DNA from: Symsagittifera roscoffensis
Lineage: Eukaryota; Xenacoelomorpha; Acoela; Convolutidae
DNA: 64,000 nt
NCBI RefSeq assembly: GCF_963678635.1
Contig: NC_087068.1
Location: forward strand, 12,718,027 to 12,782,026
Direction: 5' to 3'
Positions within the stretch are counted from its first letter, which is position 1. Every line of letters begins with the position of its first letter. Shown in pieces: positions 48,795 to 59,010 of the stretch. Under the pieces are notes generated by a model. The model was not told the origin of the DNA. It worked only from the letters and a program-made list of their open reading frames with translations, and searched no databases. The translations under genes were made by a program, and so were the position numbers.

Positions 48795-49362
48795 CATTTA
48801 GAGGCGAAAGAAAATCTGTTTGAACTATTTTGTGATTTTGGTGAGATAATGGTAACCTGCGGTTTCTTGATAATTTGTCTCTCAAACCCTCTCAACCCTA
48901 CCCGATGATAAACACTGGTCTTACGAGGTTATATGTGAAGACTAATCTTGTTTGGGGTTCGGTTTTTGTTGTTGGTCATCATATTAATTTTTCTAATAGG
49001 CTGAAAGCGTGACATCAAAAGTTTTCATGAAAAATTTTACAGACTGGAATAAAAAGCCGAAGCTATGTGATATTTGGAGTTTTATTTTTTTTTCTTCGTA
49101 TTTCCGTCTTTTCATAAGTTGTTATCACGAATACGAAATCCTTCTAAGCATATTTAATTCAAAAAAGACGAAAGAATACATATGTTCAACGTAGTTGTAA
49201 TTTGTCATTTGAGTCCTAAAAATGAGCGTCGTTTTTGTGCTGAAAATAAATGTGCTTCTCCAGTTTTTATTTGCTTCAAGTTTATAAACATTTTGATTTT
49301 CAGATGGTTTTTACATGGTATTACTATATCATCTTGAAATTGTTCCATTCAGTAGCTCATAT
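48795..49362. other. Intergenic stretch between convergent genes
   Basis: AT-rich, with no supported coding frame. Contains an AATAAA at 49,245-49,250 that could end the zinc-finger transcript, while the opposing gene ends at 49,363. Confidence 0.4.
49245..49250 (+). promoter_or_regulatory. Possible polyadenylation signal AATAAA for the zinc-finger gene
   Basis: A consensus hexamer 451 bp after the zinc-finger stop codon, followed by T-rich sequence. The hexamer is common by chance in this AT-rich DNA. Confidence 0.3.
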
Positions 49363-49410
49363 TTATTTTCCGGCGCATACTACACATGGTGAGAACCAGG
49401 AGGTGGATAC
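49363..49410 (-). CDS. Possible last exon of the minus-strand membrane-protein gene
   Basis: After a TTTGTTTCAG acceptor, 15 codons lead to TAA with phase 0, which fits the phase-0 donor of the exon at 50,520-50,717. The tail includes a PCVVCAG stretch. AAATAAATA overlaps the stop and could serve as polyadenylation signal. The exon is short, so it is the least certain of the set. Confidence 0.35.
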   Translation of the reverse strand, partial: VSTSWFSPCVVCAGK

Positions 49411-50519
49411 CTGAAACAAATACATTCAAGGTCATTGCCAAGGGCAAGTGGGGAAAGCTGATGAAGGTTATCGGATGCCATTGTAACGGATTTTTCGAGA
49501 GGGGTTTAGTTTTTAGTCTTAATTTTCTCAAGAAGTGCACAAAAAGTGCAGTCTCGACATTTTTTTGAAACTGAGCAGTTGTAAGTGTTTTCTGGAGGCG
49601 TTTTAATTAATTTTGTCGAAGGGAACATCACATAATATAAATACTTGTACATTAGCGACTATCATCGTAAGTCAATTTTGATACACTACCGTAAAGAGTT
49701 CGGGAAAACTTGCAGAAAAAACACAATTGAAGATTGCGCAGCAACAACTATTAAGTTTTTAAGCTCTAAAGAGCTCTTATAACATTTTGGGCTACAAGAA
49801 GTTGACGTTTAAATTTATTTTTGACGATGATGATTTGGCGTCTTTAAAAATAGTTCAAGACCACTTAAACATTAAAAAGAGCTCTTTCAACGACCAGCGT
49901 ATATAGGCTTAGACATATTTGAGAGTCATAGTAAAATATGTCAATTGGAAAACAGTTTTTGAAGAAAAATTACTAGAAAAACAAAAAAAAAGTTTAAAAT
50001 TTCAAAAAAAATTTAAATTTTTTGCAGAAATTTTTTGAATTTTCAAGTTTTGGTTTCCAAAGTTGCGCTAAAAAACTAAGTTTTCACGGCTTAAATTAAG
50101 CTTAAATAAGTTATTGTAGGCCTACTTGGTCACCTTATTAGCTCGAAATTAGACCAAAACTCAAAAATTTCAAACCTTTTCTTCTCGACACTGTGAAAAA
50201 AATTTCAAAATTTTTTAATCGCGTTCGAATCACGACTGAAAGGGCTTCATAATGATATAGCACTCGACCCATTCCGATGATTATTTGTGGTACCTGGTTT
50301 TGCGTGGAAAACACAAAAAGAAGAAAAAACTACAATACACCCGAATACAAAGTTCCTCCCCATTTTCAATGGTCGGATCAATACGCAGGGTAAACACAGA
50401 CAAACTTGCTAGATTTGTTCACAAGTCTTCTTAGGTGTGCTCAGCTTGTTGCGTCATTCAGGCTCAGTTGGGTGGGGGGTGTAATCGAAAAGACACGAAG
50501 TATTTTAAAAGTGACTGAC
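49411..50519 (-). other. Putative intron with AT-rich low-complexity and one arm of an inverted repeat
   Basis: Contains A- and T-rich runs around 49,980-50,045 and the left arm (50,135-50,294) of a diverged inverted repeat. No further exon recognised. A plus-strand frame at 49,386 antisense to the last exon is not supported. Confidence 0.4.
50135..50294. repeat. Left arm of a diverged inverted repeat around an exon
   Basis: Its complement matches 50,971-51,130 with many substitutions. Shared words include TTTCAGTCGTGATTCGAA, GGGTCGAGT and TTTCGAG. Two oppositely oriented copies of a dispersed repeat are likely. Confidence 0.65.
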
Positions 50520-50717
50520 CTTTGGGGGCTGTGGGTTGAATGCCCTGAGAAACAGCATCAGCTGGGGGATGTATCTGATGACGTCATTGAGTATGTGTTG
50601 TGGTTGGGAGGGGGTGAGGAAGTAACCTCTGAATAGGGTCACGTGGGAGGCACAGAAGGTCATCAGAGCCAGACAGTTGTCCAGTTGTCGGCCCTGGATT
50701 CGAACCATCTCCGCGTG
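50520..50717 (-). CDS. Exon of an unidentified multi-pass membrane protein (exon 6 of those seen)
   Basis: A 66-codon exon, phase 0 at both ends, with acceptor TTTAATTAG and donor AAG/GTCAGT. It is GC-richer than its surroundings and uses many CTG/CTC codons. It encodes a hydrophobic helix (CLALMTFCASHVTLF) and a second one (YIPQLMLFLRAF) separated by a polar stretch with PSQPQ. No family recognised. It lies in the loop of a diverged inverted repeat. Confidence 0.6.
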
Positions 50718-50970
50718 CTAATTAAATAATGCAAACAAAGACCAAATATTATGAGCTTTACGAACTTTAAAAAGTACGAACATAGAGAATCAACATCAAA
50801 AAGCAAAATATGCTAAATTTGATTAAATGTTTTATGCAATTTTGATTTTTCAAGCGATGCTGAGACATATATTGTCTTAAAACGGCAGCTGCAGGCAAAA
50901 ATTCTCCAGATTATCTAGTTTTTAACCAATTTAATTGGCAAAGTATTTAAACATACCACGAACTCTGCTG

Positions 50971-51130
50971 CTACCACAGATAATTATCGGAAAGGGTCGA
51001 GTAATCATTTTGAAACCTTTTCAGTCGTGATTCGAAGGACATAAAAAAGTTTCAAAAATTGTCTGTGTCGAGATAATCCGATTGGATTTTTTTGAGCTTT
51101 AGTCTAGTTTCGAGTAATTCGAGCGATCGT
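50971..51130. repeat. Right arm of the diverged inverted repeat
   Basis: Partner of 50,135-50,294 in opposite orientation. The loop between the arms is 676 bp and contains the exon at 50,520-50,717. Confidence 0.65.
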
Positions 51131-51890
51131 GTAACATTCGAAATTTGAAAATAATACTAAGAAACCTTGATTTACTGAAACGGAAAAACTGGTAGTGGAA
51201 GCTTAGAGCTTTCTTGGAAATAAAGTTTTCTACAAAAAATTAAGAAGTATGGTGCAAAAAATTAGAATTTTTTCATATTTTTTTGTCATTAGTTTTTTGA
51301 AAACAAATTTTGTCTATTATGTCTAACTTGCGCTCTTTTTTGCTTGTGTTTGCACAGTGCAGCTCCGCTTCTGTTAAGTTTCAGAAATATTTCTGACCTT
51401 GAGATAGCGAAATGGTGTTGAAATTGCAACCGAATTTTCAAAATTGCAATTAAATATACTAACGAGCAATGCGAAGGAAGCGATTGCGTTTTTCCAGTGA
51501 AGTGCAGTTTTTGAGTTACTCCAAGCGCGTAACTTCGCACTATGATTCATTTACCAGCAATGTGCATTTCAATTTTTCAAGGGTAAAAAAACGCTAGCGA
51601 GAAACTTCAGAGTTATTTTGGTTTAGTTTCATCTTCAAGGTCAGTAAAATTTCAGAAATTTAGGACTTTGTCCAATGAATGTGTTAAAACAAGCTTTTCT
51701 TATATGGGTGAAAGAAATCGAATCGGCGAAATTAATTTGGAAGGACAGTTGGCTTGTTTTCATCATTTTCTTTGCAAGTTCATACCAAATTCATGCTTCT
51801 GTATTGGAAAAGCAGCCTGCTTATATCTCTTAGCGATCTGCTTATACCTCTTAGCTTTCGATTATTGATGTCAGGTTATTTATATAATTT

Positions 51891-51996
51891 GTAGCAAAAA
51901 GTTCTGACAGACGAAAATGATTGAAAAGAGCAAATGGCCTTTTTAAGACAATTTTTGCATGCAAACACTAATTTTTCAGACAGAAAGTATAATTAG
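51891..51996 (+). mobile_element. Fragment of the GCAAAAAGTTC repeat family
   Basis: Begins GTAGCAAAAAGTTCTGACAG and parallels the left part of the next element (AAAGAGCAA, CAATTTTTGCATGC, TTTTTCAGACAGAAAGTAT), so it is a partial direct copy without its right arm. Confidence 0.55.
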
Positions 51997-52190
51997 TAGC
52001 AAAAAGTTCGGACACAAAAATAATAAAAAAGAGCAATTGACCTTTTTCAGACAATTTTTGCATGCGAAAGCTTATTTTTCAGACAGAAAGTATGTCTCAA
52101 TGTTACCTAAAAATTCAAACTTGCATGCAAAAATTGCTCAAAATGAGCAGGTTGCTCTTTTTAATTATTTTTGTCTGTCCGAACTTTTTG
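51997..52190. mobile_element. Short foldback (MITE-like) element
   Basis: The ends GCAAAAAGTTCGGACA (left) and TGTCCGAACTTTTTG (right) are inverted, and the arms continue with AATTAAAAAGAGCAA-type sequence and inner TTTTTGCATGC/GCATGCAAAAA. It has no coding capacity. Confidence 0.65.
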
Positions 52191-52376
52191 AAAATCTCTA
52201 CCTAATGGTATAGGGAATTGCAAAAAGTTCGGACACAAAATTAATTAAAAAGAGCAACTGTCTAGACATCAACGGAAATTAAAACTGAAATAAACATAGC
52301 GTCGAAAATTCGTTATGCATTATGGGATTTACTTAACAATCCCCCTTTCAAGAAAGGGGAGGAGATCGTAAATAAG

Positions 52377-52708
52377 ATTAGGCTAGCATAATCATCGGAT
52401 AATCGACAATCTCGCATTTTGAATTTGGGCTGACAAAAAATTCAAGGTTGTTCGGCTTCAGATTTTGCATGCAAAAAAGCATCGAAAAGCACTGATTGCT
52501 CATTTTAATTAATTCTGTCGGTCCGAACTTTTTGCTACTATAATTAGTAGCAAAAAGTTCGGACAGACAGAATTAATTAAAATGAGCAATCAGTGCTTTT
52601 CGATGCTTTTTTGCATGCAAAATCTGAAGCCGAACCACCTTGATTTTTTTGTCAGACCAAGCTCAAAATGCGAGATCGTCGATTATCCGATGATTATGCT
52701 AGCCTAAT
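52377..52708. mobile_element. Near-perfect palindrome of about 330 bp nested in the foldback element
   Basis: Two arms of about 165 bp meet near 52,543 at CTACTATAATTAGTAG, each starting from the same GCAAAAAGTTCGGAC ends as the neighbouring elements. It looks like two family members joined head to head, and could form a long hairpin. Confidence 0.75.
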
Positions 52709-52796
52709 TTTTAAATACTGCGAAGAACATCCAGATTTTACTATAAAACAGTTCGACGAGTCGGATGCAATTGCCCGCCGTGGTTATAAGTTTTGA
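52668..52796 (+). other. 42-codon open frame in the foldback element
   Basis: Starts in the palindrome's right arm (MRDRRLSDDY) and ends with TGA in the loop. The composition is charged and protein-like, but it is short. It may be a remnant of a larger element's coding region, or chance. Confidence 0.2.
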
Positions 52797-53346
52797 GCGA
52801 AACTCGGATCTACTTAGCAATCCCTCCCCCCCCCCCTATTGTATTTACTAAATAATATCCACCCCTGTAAATATAAATAGTAAAGTCGCACTAGAGCATT
52901 GTATGTAAATTCGAATTTTGCTGCTTTCTGATTGGTCGAAAGTTCGCTGCAAGTAATCTAAATAACAATCCCCCCCCCCTTTCTTGAAAGTGGGGATTGT
53001 TAAATAGATCCCGAAACTGTGCTTTATGAAATTTCGATGTTATCTTCATTTCAGTTTTAATTTCCGTTGATGTCTAGATAGTTGCTCTTTTTAATTAATT
53101 CTGTCTGTTCGAACTTTTTGCAACTCTCTATAATTATACTAATTTTACATTGCCAAAAAAACTTTGATTCTTCGTTCATTTTTGGAAAGCATATTAGTCG
53201 ATTCGTTTCTTATGTTTTTGACCCCATTTGATAATCTTTTCACTATCTGTTATAGCAGTTCCTTATAAGCAAATTAAAATAGGTTCAGTAAGTGATATTT
53301 CAGATCTGAAATGTGATGTTTGAAGCTGAAGTCCTAATTGTCCGAC

Positions 53347-53448
53347 CTTGAGACAGAAGTGTACCATTTTGGCAGCCGACCACTCAAACGTGACAGATGC
53401 CAGCACCATCACAATCGTGTGTTTCAATCCTGCAGCACCCATGACCGC
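53347..53448 (-). CDS. Exon of the unidentified membrane protein (exon 5 of those seen)
   Basis: 34 codons, phase 0 at both ends, fitting the phase-0 donor before it and the phase-0 exon after it. The acceptor is CATTTGAAG and the donor CAAG/GTCGGA is weak. It encodes a hydrophobic stretch (HTIVMVLASVTFEW). The base composition is richer in GC than the flanks. Confidence 0.5.
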
Positions 53449-53860
53449 CTTCAAATGATTCTAATTCGGGTAAACTTTTTGCTTGTTTTAAACGGAAGAT
53501 ATCTCGGCTATAAATTTTAATGCTCAAGTGATTTTGAATGCATCGACATAATTTTATTGTGAGAAATAAACGTTTCCTGTAGAAATGTCGGTAATTTTTT
53601 TTGTGCTGCTAACATATTTTTTTTATTTTTTCTTTAAGTGGGCGTCCAGAAGAAAATCTAAAAAAATCAATCAAAAACTAATCCGTTCTGGAAATTATAC
53701 ATGTAATTTTGGATTCTCGATAGCTATGGTTGTAAAATTCTAATGGACTGGTCATGTTTCATTGATTCTATCCTGGAGTGTCTCCCTCGCTCGTGCAGTA
53801 GCAGTACTGTATGTATATGTATCCCATCAGACCCGCCATCACTACCACATGCTCCCTTAC

Positions 53861-53912
53861 TTTCTCACTCAGAGGGGGATTCTTCCTGCAGTTCCCACAC
53901 ACCGGACCACCT
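53861..53912 (-). CDS. Exon of the unidentified membrane protein (exon 4 of those seen)
   Basis: After acceptor ATGTGTTCAG, the first base completes a codon begun at the preceding exon (phase 2). The frame then reads GGPVCGNCRKNPPLSEK to a GAGAAA/GTAAGG donor in phase 0. Without splicing there, the frame continues through a hydrophobic segment (VVVMAGLMGYIYIQYCYC) to TAG at 53,768, which would give an alternative C-terminus or mean that the donor is not used. Both readings are plausible. Confidence 0.5.
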
Positions 53913-54319
53913 CTGAACACATTCAACATTCAAGTGTTTTTTTATGAAGTCCAAAAAATGTACACTAAGAATGGACAAAAGTCAAGCACTTGGCTCTTTA
54001 CCGCTCCTCCTCAACCTGTTTTTTTTTTTCAAAAAAAAACACATTGTCTTCATCTACACCCTTATAAAAGCAATGTTCATGCACGAAATCTGTTATTTTG
54101 GCATTGGTTGATAAAAAAAACGGTAAACGAGCCCAAGTATTTCGAACCGCTCATCACGTTAGCCGTTGTCCCTATCTTGTTATCATACAATTTAATTTCG
54201 ATATTCGTTGATTTTTTTATTAAGTTTTTTAAATTGTGTTCGGAAGATTATCTATTTCTTGCACAGGACACGGCCAAACTACCTTATTCTTAAGCTAATA
54301 TTTTTGCTGATTTTTTAAC

Positions 54320-54425
54320 TTCTTTTCTAAAGTTAAAAGTTTGAACAAATGCAAACATAATCAAAAGCTCTGGAAGAGTTCTAAATCTATCGTAATTTTT
54401 GCATTCGAACGACTTATTTTTGCAC
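54320..54425 (+). repeat. Diverged direct repeat, first copy
   Basis: Shares TTCTTTTCTAAA, AAATGCAAAC, TGGAAG-GTTCTA and AATTTTTGC-TTC-AACGACT with 55,474-55,575, about 1,154 bp downstream. Confidence 0.6.
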
Positions 54426-55473
54426 TTGCTAGACATTTTTCCGTAAACAACTCTTCCACAGATTTCAGCATGCAATGCATGCAGTACACGACAAGCATGC
54501 AGTATGTGCGTCGTATATTTGCGCTCATTGGTCTATTACTCTCGCTGTGTATCCTTATTATTGTTACTCGAATAAATTCGCAGTTCAAAGTTCTTACATG
54601 ATATTTCTCTGGTACTTTTTGAATTTTCGACTTCGTCGCTTTCGGTTCACTTTTAGTTGGCTTAGTTTCTGCTTTTTTTTTATCATGCGACTAAATTGCT
54701 TATTTGAATTTTAGTTTTTAAAATTTAGTTGCTTTTTGTGTTCTGATTTACCTGTTTTTTTTGTAATTTTTTAACCTTGACGTCGTGTATATTTCTTTTT
54801 TTTTGGCTTTTCATTTAAAAATTTTTATTTCTGCCCAAACGATTTCGGCCTATATATTATTGGCTTAGTGACCTAATTTCGAGTTGTTTCAACGGAGACG
54901 TTTTTAAATGCATCTCTGGATTGAACAAAATGCTAAGCATCTTAATAGTTTCTAATTCTTAATAACTTATTAGTCTTAACTTTTTTTTCAATTTTTTGTT
55001 TTCCCTTTTAGGTTTTGGGCTATATTATATCGGCGTAGTTGTCTCATATTTTTTCATTCGACGAGAAAATCAAAGTTTTTTGAGTGTTTTGAGGGCGAGG
55101 GGACCTTTCATAAGTCTTAAATCTTGTTGATTTTCTCGGCTTAAAGGCTTCTGCCAAGGTATTTATTACCGCTTGGTAAATAATCTTCAAATGCTAGTTT
55201 CACATTCTTTTGTCTCTGTATGGTGTTGTTTCAAAACTAACTTTATTTATTATGATAGATCTAGTTTTTGAAGTTTTCTTTTTTTTCGATTGTTTTGTTT
55301 TTTATCGCCTCTCTGTTTATAATGATTTTTCAACTTTCAAATTTCGTTGAAGCTCTGAATTTTAAGAAGTGTTTATGATTGGAATTTTTACCTAAAATCA
55401 TTCACTTTATATAAAGTTGCCCCAAAAATCGATTGAAAGATTAACATCAAATCTCTAAGCAGAACTGAATAAA

Positions 55474-55575
55474 TTCTTTTCTAAAATAACAAGTTTTAGC
55501 AAATGCAAACTTGTAATCGAAAACTATGGAAGTGTTCTATCGCAATTTTTGCTTTCAAACGACTGATTTGTTTAA
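55474..55575 (+). repeat. Diverged direct repeat, second copy
   Basis: Partner of 54,320-54,425. Both lie in one putative intron of the minus-strand gene. Confidence 0.6.
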
Positions 55576-56247
55576 AATTATTTTCATCTTTCGAATTTTG
55601 TCGTTAACGCTCTTTGAATATCAAGAATTGTTTATGATAGGCACGTCCTCTTGAAATCATTCATTTTATATAAAATTATCGCAAAATCGATTACTTTTCA
55701 ACATTCGAATTTTGAAAAAATTATATCACATTGTAGCTTTTTGAATTTCAAATACTGTTTATGATTTTTTCGTAGAAGTGTCCTATTTAGAAATAACTGG
55801 ATCAATAGGTATTTTTTATTCTACTAGGAATTCAGAAAATTAAAGTTCATTTTTGAAATTTGAAGTCATTCATTTGTGACCTTTGGACGTTTGCTGTTGG
55901 ATAGCGGAGTATGCCTTCCTTTCAACAAAGAAAAACAACTGAACTTGAAAAAAAGTTAAACTTCAAACCGGGAAAAATCAAATTTGAGCTAAAAAAAAAG
56001 TCATCCTTCTCTATTTAAGTGACAAACACTTCGTTTTGTTTTACACTTACATGTGCATGTCAAAAAAAGAGTCAAAAGAGTCCAGTTGAGAAGCCTGATT
56101 GTTGGTATGTTCACTGGCTGATTTGTTTTTAATCGGATAAACCGTTTGAACTTGTTTACAATAAAACTGCGATAGTAACGGTTACAATAAAACTCTATTT
56201 GTAATTTTCATACGTTTTTTTTTGTGGGGAATAGACTGGCTACTCAC

Positions 56248-56380
56248 AGTGACGAAGAAGTCTGGATGATGCCCTCTAATACTCTATGGATGACAAAGTG
56301 ACAAGCGACTGCTGCCACCAATATGGCCGAACACACCCAGCTGTCGTAGGTGACCACGCCTCCTCTACTGGTTACGGTAC
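56248..56380 (-). CDS. Exon of the unidentified membrane protein (exon 3 of those seen)
   Basis: 133 nt with acceptor ATTGTTCAG and a strong GTGAGT donor. Phase 1 in, phase 2 out, matching both neighbours. It encodes a loop (GGVVTYD) then a clear membrane helix (WVCSAILVAAVACHFVI) followed by HRVLEGIIQ. GC-richer than the flanks. Family not recognised. Confidence 0.65.
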
Positions 56381-56698
56381 CTGAACAATACTCTTTGATC
56401 AAAAGTCCCACAACATTCAGGTAAAATCTAGATGAATACTAAATCTAGCGTATTGCGTTTGACAACATTATCTAGAACAGTTCAAAAAACTTGATTACCA
56501 AATCTTACTTTGAATCCCAGATTTATCACAGGCTGTAAGCTTTTTTTGGCTGTAAACTTAATTGAAAATTTTATTCGATTTTTTCTTGAAAGGCATTTGA
56601 AACTGTCAAAATGAATAGTTTTGATGCCTAATGCTGTATTTGTGGTGAAGACAACGCCTGATTGTGAATTTCCGCGAGAATTAAGATGGCTAGTGTAC

Positions 56699-56793
56699 CT
56701 TCGAAGAAGGAGAGGGATGAGAGTTCAGTCCTTCCCAACAACATTAGGTCCGACATCACTTGGAACACCAGCATCACCAGTGCCGGACTCAAT
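56699..56793 (-). CDS. Exon of the unidentified membrane protein (exon 2 of those seen)
   Basis: 95 nt, acceptor ATCTGTTCAG, donor GAAG/GTACAC. Phase 2 in, phase 1 out. It encodes LSPALVMLVFQVMSDLMLL, a membrane-helix-like segment, then a serine-rich turn ending SFFE. Joining it to the next exon restores a glycine codon (G/GT). Confidence 0.65.
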
Positions 56794-57383
56794 CTGAACA
56801 GATAAGCGCTCGTAAGATTCTCTAAGCGCTTTTTCACTGATAGTTTTGCATTTGATTTGCTCACTGTTGAGATCCATTTGTATCATATAGCTTGATAGAT
56901 TTTGGATTATTGAGGCATAGATTTTTAGCTGGTTTAGCCCCAAAAGTTGACACTGCAATTGAAAATGTGTGCAAATATTGTCTTCAAATCTTATTTCTCT
57001 TCGCTTCCGATTAGCAATCGTGTTTTTTTGTCAAGTAAACTGCTTTTTCATTTTTGATGCGTTTTTGCAAATCATAATCATTTTGGATGCAATCTAAAAG
57101 ATGTTGATTTTTTTTTCAAAAATGCGGACATTCTATTTATTATTTGTAGAGTACATAAGGTTGATGTACTCGAGAAGTCTGATTATCCTAGAGCGGGAAA
57201 AACATAATTTTTTGGTCGTCAAAAGTACTTTTTATTATTTTTGGCGGCCAAAAAAATTAGCAAAAAGTTTCAAATTTCCTCGTCTTATAAACGCATAAAC
57301 CAACAATTTTGCACTTCTATCTGTTTTTTTATCATAACACAGTTTATACTTCAAAATACTGAAAATATTTTTTGTCTTTGCAG

Positions 57384-57489
57384 AATGTTTTCCGAGCATG
57401 AAAAATTTGACCAGGATTGTTCACCACAAACTCCAGTTTATGGTTCTTCTCAGCTCTCATTACGATGTGTTTCGGCTTCTCGCAAATAA
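57384..57489 (+). CDS. Possible short terminal exon of a plus-strand gene
   Basis: A good acceptor (TTTTTTGTCTTTGCAG) is followed by A and then ATG, 34 codons and TAA. The peptide is polar and unrecognised. It lies within the large intron of the opposite-strand gene. It could be chance. Confidence 0.2.
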
Positions 57490-58047
57490 TTAAAATAAAA
57501 TCACTTTAAATGACCAAAGATAAAAATGAGATGAGGTAACTTTTACCTTAAGTTTACCTGAGAAAGTTTGCAATTACTGGAAACATGCAACCATTTTCAT
57601 AAAAAAGTAAAATGTGAACAAACGACGACTGGAAACAAATGAAAACCAAGGTTTTCCTCCTAAACATGACATCGGCAAGCTCTCAGAGAACATCAAAACA
57701 ATTGTTGTACCATCCTGCAAATGTTTTTTGAACGTCTGTCCGTTTTTCTTCAATTTTTCAAACATTTTCAGTGATTTGTTTTATCAATTTGACTTCTCAG
57801 AACATGATTACAATTTCATAGAACTTTAGAAATTGCCTGTTACTCATATCGAATCAGTTCTTAGATTTCAAAAGATTGTTGAATAAATTGAAGCCGAATG
57901 TTTTTTACGCTTGCGATTAGCAAGCGTTATCCAATTGGAATGTTAATTTTTTTTCGGGTTAACAACCAGTCAATTAAAATCAGTTGAATCATTTGTATCT
58001 TGGTTACATTAGTATCTTATGACAGTGAATTCAAACTTCTATGCGTT

Positions 58048-58130
58048 CCCGGCCAACTTAGCTAGGAGGTAACTAATATGCCTGGGACGTCAAAGGTCAT
58101 GGTTTCGAAACTGACCAGAACCTGTTTTTT
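58048..58130 (+). repeat. tRNA-like patch, possible SINE head
   Basis: TAGCTAGGAGG resembles a Pol III A box, GGTTTCGAAAC a diverged B box about 30 nt on, with CCTGGGACGTCAAAGG between them as in many tRNA-derived SINEs. A T6 run (58,125-58,130) follows. No clean cloverleaf forms. It is unrelated to the alanine array. Confidence 0.35.
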
Positions 58131-58960
58131 CAAACGGAAATTTTCTGTTTCAAATAAAATTATCAACCTAATATTTTTCTGCTAATGTTTGGTCGTCTTA
58201 GTTGCCACATCGTTTTTTTTTGCTGTAAACTATTTTCATTTTAGTTGTTCTTAGTGTTTCAGCATTTCAAAAATCCGGTCGAATCGAATTTCGATTTTAA
58301 GTTTGGTTGTAACTTTACCAGCTGGATTTGTTATTTTCTCTTTTTTTTAAATTAATTTTTTTTTCGGCTTTATTGGTTTCGGTTGTTTTTATATTGAGTT
58401 AATGGAGTTTTTTGCGTCTTCTTATTTCCAAAAAAAATTTTGTGTGCTGAGGGGAAAGAGGGTTTGAAGTTTTTTTTATGAATTTGAATTTTTTTCGTCT
58501 TGAAGGGTTTCTGCTCAGGTATTTTCGGCTTTGTTACACCTATGAATCCCTAGGCAGCTGAGGTGCTCAATATCATGAAAATACAATTTAAACTACTGGG
58601 TGCGTACTAGTTACTACATGGCAGTTTCAGAGGCAACTTGAAGCTTTTTAAAGTTTTTTTACGATGTCAGTTTTTTTTTCAGCTGAACTGGTGTCTGCTC
58701 AAAGATTGTCGGCCTTGTTTGCCCTTCGTAAGTTTTGGATTGCCCTTGTTTCCGCTTGCTAATTTGATTTCAAAATTTCTTGCTTGGCATGTTTGCCTAG
58801 AATTCCGGTTTGATAAAAACAGGTTTCATGAAAATGTATTGGATTGGGTTTTTTAAATTTTTTGAAACGCTTTGGGAAATTAATCACCTTGCTTAAATAT
58901 CGTTTTCAAAAACCTTTCTACCGATTTTCAAAAGTGTTCATAGAAATAGCGCCTAAACCC

Positions 58961-59010
58961 TTGTGTGTGTGTGTGTGTGTGTTTGTGTGTGTGTGTATAT
59001 ATATATATAC
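58961..59010 (+). repeat. TG/TA microsatellite
   Basis: Runs of TG interrupted by one TTTG, then TA repeats. Confidence 0.95.

Larger units (their letters stand above)
52211..53130. mobile_element. Foldback element with about 175-bp inverted arms
   Basis: The left arm (52,211-52,385) and right arm (52,951-53,130) are inverted copies. They share GTTGCAAAAAGTTCG, TTAATTAAAAAGAGCAACT, CTAGACATCAACGGAAATT and AACAATCCCC with TTTCAAGAAAGG. A second palindromic element sits at the inner edge of the left arm. The loop holds two poly-C runs (52,826-52,836 and 52,970-52,979) and a 42-codon open frame. No transposase, so non-autonomous. Confidence 0.75.
50718..53346 (-). other. Putative intron filled with foldback and MITE-like repeats
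   Basis: Holds the right inverted-repeat arm (50,971-51,130), about 700 bp with no recognised feature, then the foldback cluster 51,891-53,130. No exon is supported between the flanking exons. Confidence 0.45.
53913..56247 (-). other. Putative intron with degenerate direct repeats
   Basis: Very T-rich. A segment at 54,320-54,425 recurs at 55,474-55,575 (TTCTTTTCTAA, AAATGCAAAC, CGTAATTTTTGC/CGCAATTTTTGC). Three degenerate copies of a TTTATGAT/AATCATTCA-type unit lie at about 55,320-55,790. No exon supported. Confidence 0.45.

Noticed and set aside
48533-48885. Minus-strand frames over the zinc-finger exon
   Set aside because: Antisense shadows of the C2H2 coding frame, whose zinc ligands and acceptor site are clear.
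49386-49568. Plus-strand 60-codon frame MVRTRRW...
   Set aside because: It lies opposite the candidate last exon of the minus-strand gene, with no homology recognised and a T-rich tail; chance is more likely.
50694-50704. Perfect B-box word GGTTCGAATCC on the minus strand
   Set aside because: No A box or cloverleaf accompanies it. It falls in the coding exon (codons for V-R-I) and is most likely coincidence.
53811-54293. 160-codon plus-strand open frame
   Set aside because: It overlaps a minus-strand exon in antisense, is rich in low-complexity F/K codons from T- and A-runs, and shows no domain.
54475-54714. Hydrophobic plus-strand frames near 54.3-54.7 kb
   Set aside because: They arise from T-rich DNA and lie over a degenerate direct repeat; no start context or splice support.
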